A DNA stretch of 64,000 nt from assembly GCF_001552075.1 (NCBI RefSeq), contig NZ_BCQM01000001.1:806001-870000 (forward strand), given 5' to 3'. Numbering within the stretch: the stretch's first letter is position 1; each line of letters begins with the position of its first letter. This DNA is from Arthrobacter luteolus NBRC 107841. Lineage in GTDB: Bacteria > Actinomycetota > Actinomycetes > Actinomycetales > Micrococcaceae. This document shows positions 32,181 to 41,418 of this stretch, piece after piece. The notes below the pieces were generated by a model, which made no database searches, had not been told where the DNA came from, and saw only the letters and a list, made by a program, of their open reading frames with translations. A program made the translations under genes and the position numbers.

Positions 32181-32783
32181 CTACATCTCGTCGGCGCTGA
32201 ACGGCCGCGGCAGCAGGGAGAGGGACACGGTTCCGGACTTGGTCACGTGTGAGCCCGTCACCAAAAACGACGACGGCGCCGCATCTTCGGCGAACAGCCG
32301 TTTCCCTTCCCCGACAACAATGGGGAAGATCAGGAGCCGGTATTCGTCCACCAGGCCGGCATCGTGCAGGGCCCGGGCCAGCTGGTGGCTGCCATGCACC
32401 TGGAGTTCGCCCTGCGGCCGGTCCTTGAGCTGCTCGACGGCGGCCAGTACGTCGCCCGAAATGACTGACGTGTTGTGCCAGGTGGGGTTGGTCAGTGTGT
32501 TGGAGACCAGGTATTTGGGCAGCTGGTTCAGCGACCTGGCCACAACGTCCGAGCTGTCCGGCACCGGCTCCCAGTACGGCTGCATCATCTGGTAAGTCGA
32601 ACGGCCCAGGAGAAACGCATCGGCCTGCCTGAACCAGCCGGCGACGACCTCTTCCATCCCGTCGTCCGCCAGCGGGACCAGCCAGCCGCCGCGGGCGAAC
32701 CCGTTGGACGGGTCCTCATCCGCACCGCCGGGCCCCTGCATCACGCCGTCCAGGCTGAGGAAGGTGTTGACGGTCAGCCGCAT
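32181..32783 (-). CDS. Dihydrofolate reductase-like (RibD C-terminal domain) protein
   Basis: A 200-residue NADPH-binding protein of the RibD C-terminal/DHFR-like family (YyaP, YwjB type). Typical features are RLTVNTFLSLDGVMQGPGG at the N-terminus, DAFLLGRSTYQMM, KYLVSNTLTNPTWHNTSVISGDV and ELQVHGSHQLARALHDAGLVDEYRLLIFPIVVGEGKRLF. The physiological substrate is unknown for nearly all members. Start ATG 32783 has GGAGG 6 bases upstream. It is convergent with the methyltransferase gene and ends 22 bases from it. Confidence 0.9.
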   Translation of the reverse strand: MRLTVNTFLSLDGVMQGPGGADEDPSNGFARGGWLVPLADDGMEEVVAGWFRQADAFLLGRSTYQMMQPYWEPVPDSSDVVARSLNQLPKYLVSNTLTNPTWHNTSVISGDVLAAVEQLKDRPQGELQVHGSHQLARALHDAGLVDEYRLLIFPIVVGEGKRLFAEDAAPSSFLVTGSHVTKSGTVSLSLLPRPFSADEM

Positions 32784-32895
32784 AGCGGACCTCCGCAGTC
32801 TCGCCGGTCTGGTGCCGCGTTCCGCGGCGTTCATCCAGACTGGTTCAGTGCCGGAACCCCGTCAAGAGCGGGCGCCCCCGGGGGACGGTGCGGAG

Positions 32896-33459
32896 CTACG
32901 CTGCCCAGGCGTGGGGTGCCGGGCGCCGGGCTCCGGGCAGGGCGACGTTCCCGCGCCACTGCGCAATCCATTCCGGAAGAACCATGTCCACCGGCGGGCG
33001 CTGCCCTGCGGCCTCGAAGATCTCCTCGTTGGTGACCGGTCCCTGCTTTGACACCATCCGGGTGGCAATGAAGGCGCCGGCGTAAATCTCGCCGTCGGCC
33101 ACCATCCGCTGCTCGAAGTAGATGGCCCGTTCATCGAAGCCGATGATCCGGGTCTCAATGGTGTACCGCTGCCAGGGTGCGAGCGATTTCCGGAAGCTGA
33201 TGGTCTCGTTGCTGACCACCGGGCTCCATCCGTTGTGCCGCATTTTCGCCCAGAAACCGCTGCGGATCATCAGGTCAAACCGGCCCAGGTCCATCAGCGA
33301 GAGGTACATGCCGTTGTTGACATGGTTGGCGATATCGAGGTCGGTCGGCAGGACCCGCATCGGCAGGGAGGAGGTATCGAAAATGTTGAGTTTCGGCCTG
33401 CGCCGGCGGGCAGTCAGCAGCAGCAGCAGGGTGCGGAAGATCAGGTGCATGGCGCCCAT
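32896..33459 (-). CDS. Hotdog-fold acyl-CoA thioesterase
   Basis: A 187-residue protein of the 4HBT/THEM6-like thioesterase family. The hotdog core is visible: VLPTDLDIANHVNNGMYLSLMDLGRFDLMIRSGFWAKMRHNGWSPVVSNETISFRKSLAPWQRYTIETRIIGFDERAIYFEQRMV. An N-terminal hydrophobic stretch (FRTLLLLLTARRRR) may be a membrane anchor. ATG 33459 and ATG 33450 are both possible starts. A perfect 14-base palindrome sits immediately upstream of the first, suggesting control at or near the translation start. Confidence 0.82.
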   Translation of the reverse strand: MGAMHLIFRTLLLLLTARRRRPKLNIFDTSSLPMRVLPTDLDIANHVNNGMYLSLMDLGRFDLMIRSGFWAKMRHNGWSPVVSNETISFRKSLAPWQRYTIETRIIGFDERAIYFEQRMVADGEIYAGAFIATRMVSKQGPVTNEEIFEAAGQRPPVDMVLPEWIAQWRGNVALPGARRPAPHAWAA

Positions 33460-33460
33460 A

Positions 33461-33474
33461 TTACCCGCGGGTAA
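33461..33474. promoter_or_regulatory. Perfect palindrome TTACCCGCGGGTAA
   Basis: A 14-base perfect palindrome directly before the thioesterase start codon, covering the place of its ribosome site. It resembles operators of TetR-type dimers; no regulator is adjacent. Confidence 0.5.
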
Positions 33475-33576
33475 CTTATCTGTCCGGAAGCAGACCGCCG
33501 CATTTTCCGCATCGGTGCCGAATGTTCTTTCCACTACTCGTTACACGGAGAGCCGAACGGTGTTAGGACGGTCGCC

Positions 33577-33789
33577 ATGAGTGATCAGTTGAGGGTGGGG
33601 GACCGGGTGCGGTGGAACTCGCGGACGGGTGCGGCCACAGGGGAAATCACTGAAGTCCATACTGCCGACTTCGAGTTCATGGGCAGGCGCCGGCTGTGCT
33701 CCGAGGCCGAGCCGCAGTACAAGGTCCGCAGCGATGCGACCCAGCTGCACGCCGTGCACCGGGCAGATGCACTGCACCGGGTTTCCTAA
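33577..33789 (+). CDS. DUF2945 family protein
   Basis: A 70-residue small protein of the DUF2945 (HVA1/Tudor-like) family. The pattern GDRVRWNSRTGAATGEITEVHTADFEFMGRRRLCSEAEPQYKVRSDATQLHAVHRADAL matches the whole family length. Members are small SH3-like barrels of unknown role. ATG has AGGA 9 bases upstream. The gene stands alone between divergent and convergent neighbours. Confidence 0.88.
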   Translation: MSDQLRVGDRVRWNSRTGAATGEITEVHTADFEFMGRRRLCSEAEPQYKVRSDATQLHAVHRADALHRVS

Positions 33790-33847
33790 GGGCGGGTTTA
33801 GCGTCCCGGGTGATCTGCAGCCGATGGCCATCCTTCCGAAAACGGTA

Positions 33848-33877
33848 ACGGCGGCTCCCCCGTGAGGAAACCGCCGT
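33848..33877. terminator. Hairpin between convergent genes
   Basis: ACGGCGG (33848-33854) pairs with CCGCCGT (33871-33877) across a 16-base loop, between the DUF2945 and APC permease genes. Confidence 0.5.
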
Positions 33878-33897
33878 CGTTGTCCCGCTGCCGGGTG

Positions 33898-35337
33898 CTA
33901 AGCGCGCACCTTGGCGCGCAGCTTGGCGAGAAGGTGCTCCTCGGCGTCGGGGCCTGCCTTGATTCCGCCGGGAACCCGGAGGAAGAAGATCAGGCCAATG
34001 ACCCACCAGGCACCGAACAGCAGCCAGGGCTGAATCCCCAGGGCCGCCGGCATACCCGGCATGTAGAGGCTGAACAGTGCGGCACCGAAGATCGTGGCCG
34101 CGATGCCGATGGCGATGCCGCCCTTGCCCTTGCCTCCGACGCGCAGGGGACGGTCCATCTCCGGTTCCCGGCGGCGCAGGATCAGGAAGGAAATGGCCAC
34201 CAGCGTGTAGGCGAGCACGATGCTCGGTGCGCCGGAGTCGACCAGCCAGCCGAGCATCTCCGCTCCGCCGAACGGGGCCAGGAAGCTCAGCGCACCGATG
34301 AACAGGAGCGCGTTGTGCGGCGTACCGTACTTCGGGTGCAGGCGGCCGAACCACGCGGGGAGCATGCCGGAACGGGCCAGCGAGTACATCAGGCGCGACG
34401 CCCCCATCAGCAGCGAGTTCCAGGAGGTCAGGATGCCCGCAATACCGCCGGCGATGAGGATTTTGGCCATCAGGTCCGAGTTGAACATGGCGCCGACAGC
34501 GTCCGCAGTGGCGATGTCGGTGCCGACGAGAGCTGCTGCCGGCATGGCCGAGGAGGTGGTCAGCACCACCATGATGTACCAAATGGTTGCCATGACCACG
34601 GCAACCACAACCAGCTTGCCGATCTGCTTCGCCGGGATGTTGACTTCCTCGGCGGACTGCGGAATGACGTCAAACCCGATGAACAGGAAGGGCACCACAA
34701 CCAGCACTGCGAAGAAGCCGTTCATGCCGCCGTGGAACCACGGCTCCATGTTCGAGGTGCTGCCGCCGGTGAACGCTCCGGCGATCATCACCAGTCCGAT
34801 GGCCAGCAGGAAAATCACCACGAAGGTCTGCACGACGCCGGCTTCCTTGACGCCGCGGATGTTAATCGCGGTAATCACGACGGCGGCGACGGCTCCGACG
34901 AGGGCCCACGTGAGGTGGACCTCGAAGCCGGCAACGGTCCAGAGCGGGATGTGGCTCAGGTCGGGGAAGATGTACTGCACGGTTTTGGGCAAAGCAACGG
35001 CTTCGAACGCCACGATGGTCACGTAACCGCCGATGATCGCCCAGGAGCCGATGAAGGACGGTCGCGGCCCCATGGCCCGCATGATGTAGTTGTGCTCGCC
35101 GCCGGCCTTGGGCATGGCGGCACACAGTTCGGCGTAGGTCAGTCCGACGATTGCCATGATGACGCCGCCGGTAACGATGGCAAGAACTGCGCCCATGGTG
35201 CCGGCTGAGGACAGCCAGTCGCCGGTGAGGACAACCCAGCCAAAGCCGATCATGGCGCCGAAACCGAGGGCCAGGACGTCGATGCGTCCGAGGACCTTTT
35301 TGAGCGAGGGTTCGGTTTCTGTCTGAACTGCGGACAC
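33898..35337 (-). CDS. APC superfamily amino acid permease
   Basis: A 479-residue permease with about twelve helices. The N-terminal GRIDVLALGFGAMIGFGWVVLTGDWLSSAG carries the APC substrate-site motif GxMIGxG; later parts show TYAELCAAMPKAGGEHNYIMRAMG and FIGFDVIPQSAEEVNIPAKQIGKLVV. It resembles ethanolamine, putrescine or amino acid importers; the ligand is not readable. I take GTG 35337, with AGGGGG 7-8 bases upstream; the 30 codons open further upstream look non-coding. Confidence 0.9.
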   Translation of the reverse strand: MSAVQTETEPSLKKVLGRIDVLALGFGAMIGFGWVVLTGDWLSSAGTMGAVLAIVTGGVIMAIVGLTYAELCAAMPKAGGEHNYIMRAMGPRPSFIGSWAIIGGYVTIVAFEAVALPKTVQYIFPDLSHIPLWTVAGFEVHLTWALVGAVAAVVITAINIRGVKEAGVVQTFVVIFLLAIGLVMIAGAFTGGSTSNMEPWFHGGMNGFFAVLVVVPFLFIGFDVIPQSAEEVNIPAKQIGKLVVVAVVMATIWYIMVVLTTSSAMPAAALVGTDIATADAVGAMFNSDLMAKILIAGGIAGILTSWNSLLMGASRLMYSLARSGMLPAWFGRLHPKYGTPHNALLFIGALSFLAPFGGAEMLGWLVDSGAPSIVLAYTLVAISFLILRRREPEMDRPLRVGGKGKGGIAIGIAATIFGAALFSLYMPGMPAALGIQPWLLFGAWWVIGLIFFLRVPGGIKAGPDAEEHLLAKLRAKVRA

Positions 35338-35568
35338 GCCGACACCCCCTTTCTGTCTAATCTGCCCGAATGGGCTGCCCGGATACGGACGTGTTTGGGC
35401 CCCGCACAGGCTTGTGAATCCGCACACGGGGAAGATAGCCCGTTTACGCTACACGCCGCAGGCCGCCGCAGCCTAGTTGGGCCGGCATGTGGTCAGGCCA
35501 CGTACGGTATTTGGGCAAGGGGTCCGGCGGGGGCCTGCTCCAGGAATCCTGCTGGCCGACCTGCCGGC

Positions 35569-36036
35569 CTACTCCACGACGCTGATCTCCAGCCGCACCT
35601 CATCCGGAAGCCGGATGCCGGTGCCGATGAGGATCCGGCTGGACAGCCAGGCCCAGGCGCCGTCCTCGGGCGCTTCGATGCGGGGCGTGCAGCGGAAGTA
35701 GATCCGCTCCGGATCCACCGGCTCGCCGCGCAGCAGCGCAGCGATGTCCGCCTCGCTGCCCGAGCGAAGGCCGAAGTTGTTCACGTAGAGCCGCTCGCCG
35801 TCGTCGGTTTCGATCGCGTATTTAGCCTCCAGCTCCGTGAGGGTGGCAGTGCGCAGGAGCTGGAAGTCGGCACCTGCCGGCAGCACAGTTCCGCGCAGCC
35901 CGGGACCTTCGACCTTGCCGCCCAGGATCGGAATGATCCGGCGGACACCGGCGGAGGTGCGGCCGATTTCGATCGGCTCGCCCACCTGGACGGAGATGGT
36001 GGCCAGGAACGTCAGCGAAGGCGCGGAGAAGGTCAT
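35569..36036 (-). CDS. DUF3237 family protein
   Basis: A 155-residue soluble beta-barrel protein of the DUF3237 family. It shows IGRTSAGVRRIIPILGGKVEGPGLRGTVLPAGADFQLLRT, AKYAIETDDGERLYVNNFGLR and FRCTPRIEAPEDGAWAWLSSRILIGTGIRLPDEV, covering the family length. No activity is established. It diverges from the MFS/LysR pair on its right, which suggests a shared catabolic theme, but that is context only. Confidence 0.88.
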   Translation of the reverse strand: MTFSAPSLTFLATISVQVGEPIEIGRTSAGVRRIIPILGGKVEGPGLRGTVLPAGADFQLLRTATLTELEAKYAIETDDGERLYVNNFGLRSGSEADIAALLRGEPVDPERIYFRCTPRIEAPEDGAWAWLSSRILIGTGIRLPDEVRLEISVVE

Positions 36037-36121
36037 AGAGACGACGCTAGCGGTTGCATCACCTTCCGCGCGATGGCAATTTTTCCGGCATCTGAGGCCG
36101 GATTAATTCCGTTGACCTTCT

Positions 36122-36142
36122 CAACTATTGCTTCGATAGTTG
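36122..36142. promoter_or_regulatory. LysR-type (T-N11-A) operator candidate
   Basis: CAACTAT (36122-36128) and ATAGTTG (36136-36142) are perfect complements around a 7-base spacer, and the site contains a T-N11-A box. It sits between DUF3237 and the MFS gene, which is followed by a LysR regulator gene. Confidence 0.6.
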
Positions 36143-36195
36143 GAACATCCTGCCTGCTCACCGGCAGGCAGAGCCCGCGCTGCAATGGAGGAGCT

Positions 36196-37512
36196 ATGAG
36201 TACCACGGCCACGAATACCGGAACGCCCAGCGGTGTCAGCACCGCCAAGCGGCGACGCGACCTGGTTGCCGTCAATATCGGCAACACCCTGGAATGGTTC
36301 GACTGGAATATCTACGCGATCTTCGCACCGTTCTTCGCCGCTCAGTTCTTCAAGACGGACAACCCCGTGTCCGCCCTGCTCTCCACCCTGGCGATCTTCG
36401 CCGTCGGCTTCCTGATGCGTCCGGTGGGCGGCTGGTTGTTCGGCCGAATAGCTGATGAGAAGGGCCGGCGTTTCAGCCTGACCTTGGCGATCGCCCTTGC
36501 CGCGCTGGGCAGCCTGATCATTGCGGTGGCACCGAACTTTGACTCGATCGGGGTCTTCGCTTCCATTCTTCTGCTGGCGGCGCGCCTCATCCAGGGGCTT
36601 TCGCACGGTGGGGAGACCGGCTCGGCGTTCACCTACCTGGCCGAAGTTGCTCCGGAAGGCCGGCGCGGGCTTTGGGCCTCCAGCCCGTGGATCGGTGTTG
36701 GAATCGGCTCCATGCTGGCCACCGGCTTGGGCGCAATCCTGACAGCGGTGCTCTCCGCCGAGGACATGGCCAGCTACGGCTGGCGGATTCCCTTTGCCAT
36801 CGGTGCACTGCTGGGTCTCTACGCAATCTATATCCGGCGCACCATGACCGAATCCTCCGTCTACGAATCAAGCGTGGCCGCTGACACTGACACGACACGG
36901 GAATCCGGGCTGCGCTGGACGCTGCGTCAGCTTGCGGCCAACCGCCGCGGCACCCTGCAGATCGTGGGCCTGACTATCAGCGGCGTCGTCGCGTTCTACA
37001 CCTGGTTCATCTTCGCTCCCGGCTACGCCGTCTCGGTGCACGGAATGGACCCGACGGCGGCTCTCGTGGCCGGACTCTGCGGCCAGGCGGTCTTCCTCCT
37101 TGCCATCCCGCTGATGGGTGCGGCCTCGGACCGTTGGGGACGCCGGCCGGTACTGCTGGTCTTCAGCATCGGATTCATCATCGCCGCCATCCCCTTGGAA
37201 TTCGGCCTGGGCTCCAGCCCGGTGTCCCTGTTCGTAACCGTTGCCCTGGCCTCCATCCTGCTGGCCGCGAACTGCGCTCCGCTGGGAGCGGTATTCGCCG
37301 AACTGGTGCCCACCCGGCTGCGGGCAACCCTGATCGGAATTGCCTATGCGACGTCCGCGGCCATCTTCGGAGGCACGGCTCCGTACCTGAATACGTGGCT
37401 CTCCAGCATTGGGATGCATGTGGTATTTGTTATCTACATCATGGTCCTCTGCGCGGTCAGCACTGCAGTCATCCTGACCATGCCCGAGACCCGGAACCGG
37501 CGCCTGGACTAG
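36196..37512 (+). CDS. MFS transporter, metabolite:H+ symporter (MHS) type
   Basis: A 438-residue twelve-helix transporter of the MHS branch (alpha-ketoglutarate, citrate, proline/betaine and shikimate permeases). Typical are VNIGNTLEWFDWNIYAIFAPFFAAQFF at helix 1, GWLFGRIADEKGRRFSLTLAI, and RLIQGLSHGGETGSAFTYLAEVAPEGRRG. RBS GGAGGA directly precedes ATG 36196. An inverted-repeat LysR-type site lies 55-75 bases upstream, and the LysR gene follows 49 bases downstream, so regulation by that protein is likely. Confidence 0.92.
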   Translation: MSTTATNTGTPSGVSTAKRRRDLVAVNIGNTLEWFDWNIYAIFAPFFAAQFFKTDNPVSALLSTLAIFAVGFLMRPVGGWLFGRIADEKGRRFSLTLAIALAALGSLIIAVAPNFDSIGVFASILLLAARLIQGLSHGGETGSAFTYLAEVAPEGRRGLWASSPWIGVGIGSMLATGLGAILTAVLSAEDMASYGWRIPFAIGALLGLYAIYIRRTMTESSVYESSVAADTDTTRESGLRWTLRQLAANRRGTLQIVGLTISGVVAFYTWFIFAPGYAVSVHGMDPTAALVAGLCGQAVFLLAIPLMGAASDRWGRRPVLLVFSIGFIIAAIPLEFGLGSSPVSLFVTVALASILLAANCAPLGAVFAELVPTRLRATLIGIAYATSAAIFGGTAPYLNTWLSSIGMHVVFVIYIMVLCAVSTAVILTMPETRNRRLD

Positions 37513-37561
37513 CCCCCACCCTTCGGCGATACCGCCCGGCCCCTGCACCGAGGCGGAACTA

Positions 37562-38494
37562 ATGAGCCAATTCACCCTGCGGCAGCTGCGCTACTTCTGT
37601 GCGATCGCCTCGACCGGAAGCATCAGCGCGGCTGCCGCCCAGGAACACGTCTCCCGTTCGGCTGTCGCCGCAGCACTGGATGAGCTGGAACGATCGCTGA
37701 AATCCCAGCTCTGCACCCGGCACAAATCCCACGGAATCGTCCTCACCGCCAGCGGCCAGCACATTTTCGACCAGGCATTGTCCCTGCTGAGATCCGCTGA
37801 GAACCTGGCGGCATCCGCCGGTCTGCGCGAACTGTCCGGTCCTCTCGCCATCGGCTGCTATCCCTCGCTGGCGCCGACCATCCTGCCGCAAATGGTCAAG
37901 CTCTTCGACCGGCTGCACCCGGATGTGGAGCTGAGCATCCACCCGGCCGATCAAGCCACCCTCCTGCAGCAGCTGAAATCCGGGGACCTGGAACTGGCAA
38001 TCATGTACAACATGCATCTGGACCGGAGGGTGGAAACAGCACGGCTGTATGACACAGCCATGCACGTGATTCTGGCCGCCGGACATCCGCTGGCCGAATC
38101 CGGTGTAGTACGGGCCAGGGATCTTGAGAACGAGCCGATGATCCTGCTCGATGCCCCGCCCAGCGTGGACGACATCATGGCCTACTTCACGGCGCAGGGG
38201 CTTTCCCCCACCGTCCGGCACCGCACCCGGCACTTTGAACTGGCGCGTTCCCTCGTGGCCCAGGGACTGGGTTACTCACTCTTCATCCAGCGGCCGCGGA
38301 ACCCGTCCAGTTACGAAGGGCTTCCGGTCCTTGCCCGGGCCCTGGACCCGCAGCCACACCTGGAACGGGTTTCCGTGGTCTGGCCGGCTGGACGCACCCT
38401 TTCCGGCAAGGCCCGGCGTTTCGTCGAACTGGCGCAGCAGCACGTGGCCTCTTACGAGCCGGAGCCGCTGTACGCAGTCCCGGACGGCAGTTAA
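37562..38494 (+). CDS. LysR family transcriptional regulator
   Basis: A 310-residue LysR-type regulator. The N-terminal HTH is FTLRQLRYFCAIASTGSISAAAAQEHVSRSAVAAALDELERSLKSQLCTRH and the effector domain starts near residue 90 (LSGPLAIGCYPSLAPTILPQMVKLFDRLHPDVELSI). It follows the MHS transporter in the same direction and is convergent with the M20 amidohydrolase 15 bases away. The inverted repeat at 36122-36142 is a plausible target. The inducer is probably the transported acid or a breakdown product. Confidence 0.92.
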   Translation: MSQFTLRQLRYFCAIASTGSISAAAAQEHVSRSAVAAALDELERSLKSQLCTRHKSHGIVLTASGQHIFDQALSLLRSAENLAASAGLRELSGPLAIGCYPSLAPTILPQMVKLFDRLHPDVELSIHPADQATLLQQLKSGDLELAIMYNMHLDRRVETARLYDTAMHVILAAGHPLAESGVVRARDLENEPMILLDAPPSVDDIMAYFTAQGLSPTVRHRTRHFELARSLVAQGLGYSLFIQRPRNPSSYEGLPVLARALDPQPHLERVSVVWPAGRTLSGKARRFVELAQQHVASYEPEPLYAVPDGS

Positions 38495-38509
38495 GGAGAA
38501 ACGGCCGGG

Positions 38510-39685
38510 CTACGTCAGCCGGTTAAACGCCAGCTGGGCCAGCGCCGCAGCTTGGTCCGCCAGCACCGAATCGTCGAAGAGCACCCGCGGAGAGTGGTTC
38601 CACGCGGCAGTGGCCGGATCCATATCCGGCGGGGTGGCCCCCAGGAACAGGAACGCACCGGGGATCTTCTGCAGCACCAGGGAGAAGTCCTCCGATCCCA
38701 TCAGCGGGTCCCGCGACTGGATAACGCGGTCCTCGCCGAAGAGCTCGCGCAGTTCCCGCATGGCTTCGAAGGTCCGCGACGGATCGTTCTCCGTCATCGG
38801 ATAGAGGATCTCAAAGCTGACCTCGGCGGTGCAGCCGTGTGCCGCGGCGATTCCGTCGGCGAGCGCCTTAGTCTCCACGATCAGCCGGTCCACTGATTCG
38901 GCTGACAGGGTGCGGACGCTGGCCCCGAGCCGGGCGGAATCCGGAATGACGTTGATCGCACGGCCCGCCTCAAGCTGCGTGACGGTCAGGACGATCGGAT
39001 CAAACACCGAGAATTTCCGGGTGGCCATCACCTGCAGCGCTGCAGCGATCTCCACCAGCGCCGGAACCGGGTCCAGCGCATTGTGCGGCTGGGAACCATG
39101 CCCGCCGGAGCCGTGGACGGTGATGCGCAGTTCGTTGGCGCCGGCCATCAGCGTTCCGGGTTTGGTGCGGAAGACACCGAGCGGACCCGGGCGCACATGG
39201 ATGCCGTACGCAGCCACCGGCCGTTCCCCCGCCGCTTCCAGCACGCCTTCGTCGATCATCAGGCCGGCACCGCCGTCGCCCTCTTCCCCGGGCTGGAACA
39301 TAAACACCACGCTGCCGGAGAGGTCCCGCTGCTGTGCTGCGAGGAGGCGGGCCGCGCCAACCAGGCCCGCTACGTGCATGTCATGGCCGCACGCGTGCAT
39401 CGCACCGTTGGTCGAGGCATATTTCAGGTCCGTGAGTTCCTCAACGGGCAGGGCATCCATGTCTCCGCGCAGCAGCACCGCCGGGCCGTCCTCGCCCCCG
39501 CGCAGCACGGCGGTTACCGAACTGAGGGAGCTGCCTGTGGTGATTTCCAGGCCCAGCCCGTCCAGGGCATCCAGGATGCGTTCCTGGGTTTTGGGCAGAT
39601 GCAGCCCAACTTCCGGTTCGCGGTGCAGCGCACGGCGCAGCGCTACCAGCTCCGGCAGCAAAGCCTGTCCTTCGGAAGCAAACAT
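38510..39685 (-). CDS. M20 family amidohydrolase
   Basis: A 391-residue binuclear metal hydrolase of the M20D type (hippurate hydrolase, N-acyl-amino acid amidohydrolase). Motifs are LRGDMDALPVEE, MHACGHDMHVAGLVGAARLL, FQPGEEGDGGAG, YGIHVRP and MGSEDFSLVLQKIPGAFLFLG, which supply the metal-binding His, Asp and Glu residues. I start at the ATG at 39685, preceded by GAGG at 6 bases, which gives the usual N-terminus LLPELVALRRALHREPEVG; ATG 39703 is an alternative. It is convergent with the LysR gene and may belong to the same catabolic set. Confidence 0.9.
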   Translation of the reverse strand: MFASEGQALLPELVALRRALHREPEVGLHLPKTQERILDALDGLGLEITTGSSLSSVTAVLRGGEDGPAVLLRGDMDALPVEELTDLKYASTNGAMHACGHDMHVAGLVGAARLLAAQQRDLSGSVVFMFQPGEEGDGGAGLMIDEGVLEAAGERPVAAYGIHVRPGPLGVFRTKPGTLMAGANELRITVHGSGGHGSQPHNALDPVPALVEIAAALQVMATRKFSVFDPIVLTVTQLEAGRAINVIPDSARLGASVRTLSAESVDRLIVETKALADGIAAAHGCTAEVSFEILYPMTENDPSRTFEAMRELRELFGEDRVIQSRDPLMGSEDFSLVLQKIPGAFLFLGATPPDMDPATAAWNHSPRVLFDDSVLADQAAALAQLAFNRLT

Positions 39686-39913
39686 GTCCATCCTCACGGT
39701 CATTCGAGCAGCATTCGGCACATGATGCCCCGGTCGAAGTAAATCATCCCGGCGCTCCGAAGGGCACCGGGCGCGGCGGAGCTGACCCGGTGTACCCAAT
39801 CCGTAACCAAAGCAACCAGGGGTTGGGCTGCCTCCAACCCCCGGTGTCTCCCCCGCAGAGTCTCAGCCGGACGGCGGATCCGCAGCGCGGACGCCGGCCA
39901 TAAACTTGGGGCC

Positions 39914-41338
39914 ATGATCGATTCCCCCGTGGCCGGCCCAGCAGCCGAAGGGCATACCGGCACCGATGTGCTCCGGGCACGCCAGAGCCTGGCCGCGAGG
40001 CTCCGCAGCCTGCGCGGCAACCTGCCCTGGCATGCGGAGTCCGACTGGGAGCGGCCAGGCCCCGGACCGGAGGGAATACGCCGCGACATGATTGGGGTCG
40101 CCGTCGCGTTTGCGCTCAGTGGCCTGATGCTGGAACTCATGCGGGGCTGGGCCTTCGGAGACGGCGACAGCGGGAACCCGTGGCTGCAGCATCTGGCGCA
40201 GGCGGTGATGTTCCTGCCGCTGATCCTGCGCCGGCGCTTTCCCGTCGCCGTGATGGTCCTCAGCTCCGCGACCTTCCTGGGGGTGGGTCTGACGGGAACC
40301 GCGATTTCCGGGCAGCTGGGCTTCCAGGCCGCCTACTTCGCGTCCCTGTACAGTGCCGTCGCCTGGGCACGGAACCGGCGGGTGCTCTGGCTGGGTGTCA
40401 CCGTGGTCGTGGCGGCAATGTTCCTCTGGATCATCCTCAGCATGACTGTGTCCAGCAGCTACGACGAGCTGATTGCGGCTCTAGGGGTGGAGGACGGCGA
40501 GGCTCAGGGTCTGCTGCCGCCGCTGACCTCCTACGCGCTGTACACGTTTATGCTCAACGCGGCATACTTTGGCGGGGCCATCATGTTCGGTATGAATTCC
40601 TGGCGCAGCGCCCATCAGCGGGAGCAGCTCGCCGAGCAGGCGGAGCAGCTGGAAGCCCAGAGCGCGGACCTGGCGCGCAAGGCCGTGGTGGAGGAACGCC
40701 TGCGGATCGCCCGGGAACTGCACGACGTCGTCGCACACCATATTGCCGTGATCGGGGTGCAGGCCGGTGCTGCCCGCCGGGTCATGGAGAAAAAGCCTGC
40801 CGCCGCTGCCGGGGCACTCCAGACCATTGAAGCTTCCTCACGCGACGCTGTCGCCGAAATGCGTTCCCTGCTGGGAGTCCTGCGGTCAACGGACTCCGAG
40901 AACGCGGAGCCGGATGCTGACGCCCAGCGCCGTCCCGAACCGGGTCTCGAAGACCTTCCCGCGCTCGTCGAGGAATACCGCAGCAACGGGCTGGCCGTGA
41001 CCTTCAACCAGGTGGAGGACCGCCCGGGAGCACTTGCCGAACTCTCCGCCCCGCTGGCCCTGTCCGTCTACCGGACGGTGCAGGAATCGCTGGCCAACGT
41101 CCGCCGGCACTCAACCGCCGGTTCCGCCGTCGTCGCCCTGCGCTCCGGGGAGACCGGCGGGCAGCGCTGGGTGGAAGTGGAAACGGTCGACGGCGGCCAC
41201 CCCCGCCCCGGCACCGCCGGCACCGGCTACGGGCTCCGGGGGGTCCGCGAGCGGGCTGCCCTGCACGGCGGCACCACGGAAATCGGCCCGCGCGACGGCG
41301 GCGGATGGCGGGTTCGGGTCCGCATCCCACTGCGTTAG
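39914..41338 (+). CDS. Sensor histidine kinase (HisKA_3 type)
   Basis: A 474-residue membrane sensor kinase of the NarX/DesK-like HPK7 class. Four or five helices lie in residues 58-225, with a short cytoplasmic N-terminus. A coiled segment then leads to the dimerisation domain ARELHDVVAHHIAVIGVQAG with the phosphoacceptor His270. The ATPase domain contains SVYRTVQESLANVRRHS (N box) and GTGYGLRGVRERAALHGG (G box). The response regulator gene follows 80 bases later and then an ABC exporter, a frequent arrangement in which the system controls its own exporter. Confidence 0.93.
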   Translation: MIDSPVAGPAAEGHTGTDVLRARQSLAARLRSLRGNLPWHAESDWERPGPGPEGIRRDMIGVAVAFALSGLMLELMRGWAFGDGDSGNPWLQHLAQAVMFLPLILRRRFPVAVMVLSSATFLGVGLTGTAISGQLGFQAAYFASLYSAVAWARNRRVLWLGVTVVVAAMFLWIILSMTVSSSYDELIAALGVEDGEAQGLLPPLTSYALYTFMLNAAYFGGAIMFGMNSWRSAHQREQLAEQAEQLEAQSADLARKAVVEERLRIARELHDVVAHHIAVIGVQAGAARRVMEKKPAAAAGALQTIEASSRDAVAEMRSLLGVLRSTDSENAEPDADAQRRPEPGLEDLPALVEEYRSNGLAVTFNQVEDRPGALAELSAPLALSVYRTVQESLANVRRHSTAGSAVVALRSGETGGQRWVEVETVDGGHPRPGTAGTGYGLRGVRERAALHGGTTEIGPRDGGGWRVRVRIPLR

Positions 41339-41418
41339 ACCGGTTACCTCCCCTGCGCTCCCTGCCGCTAGGTTTAAGGCGGGGGTGGCACCGGGCTGCC
41401 AAAAACTGAAGGACTCAA

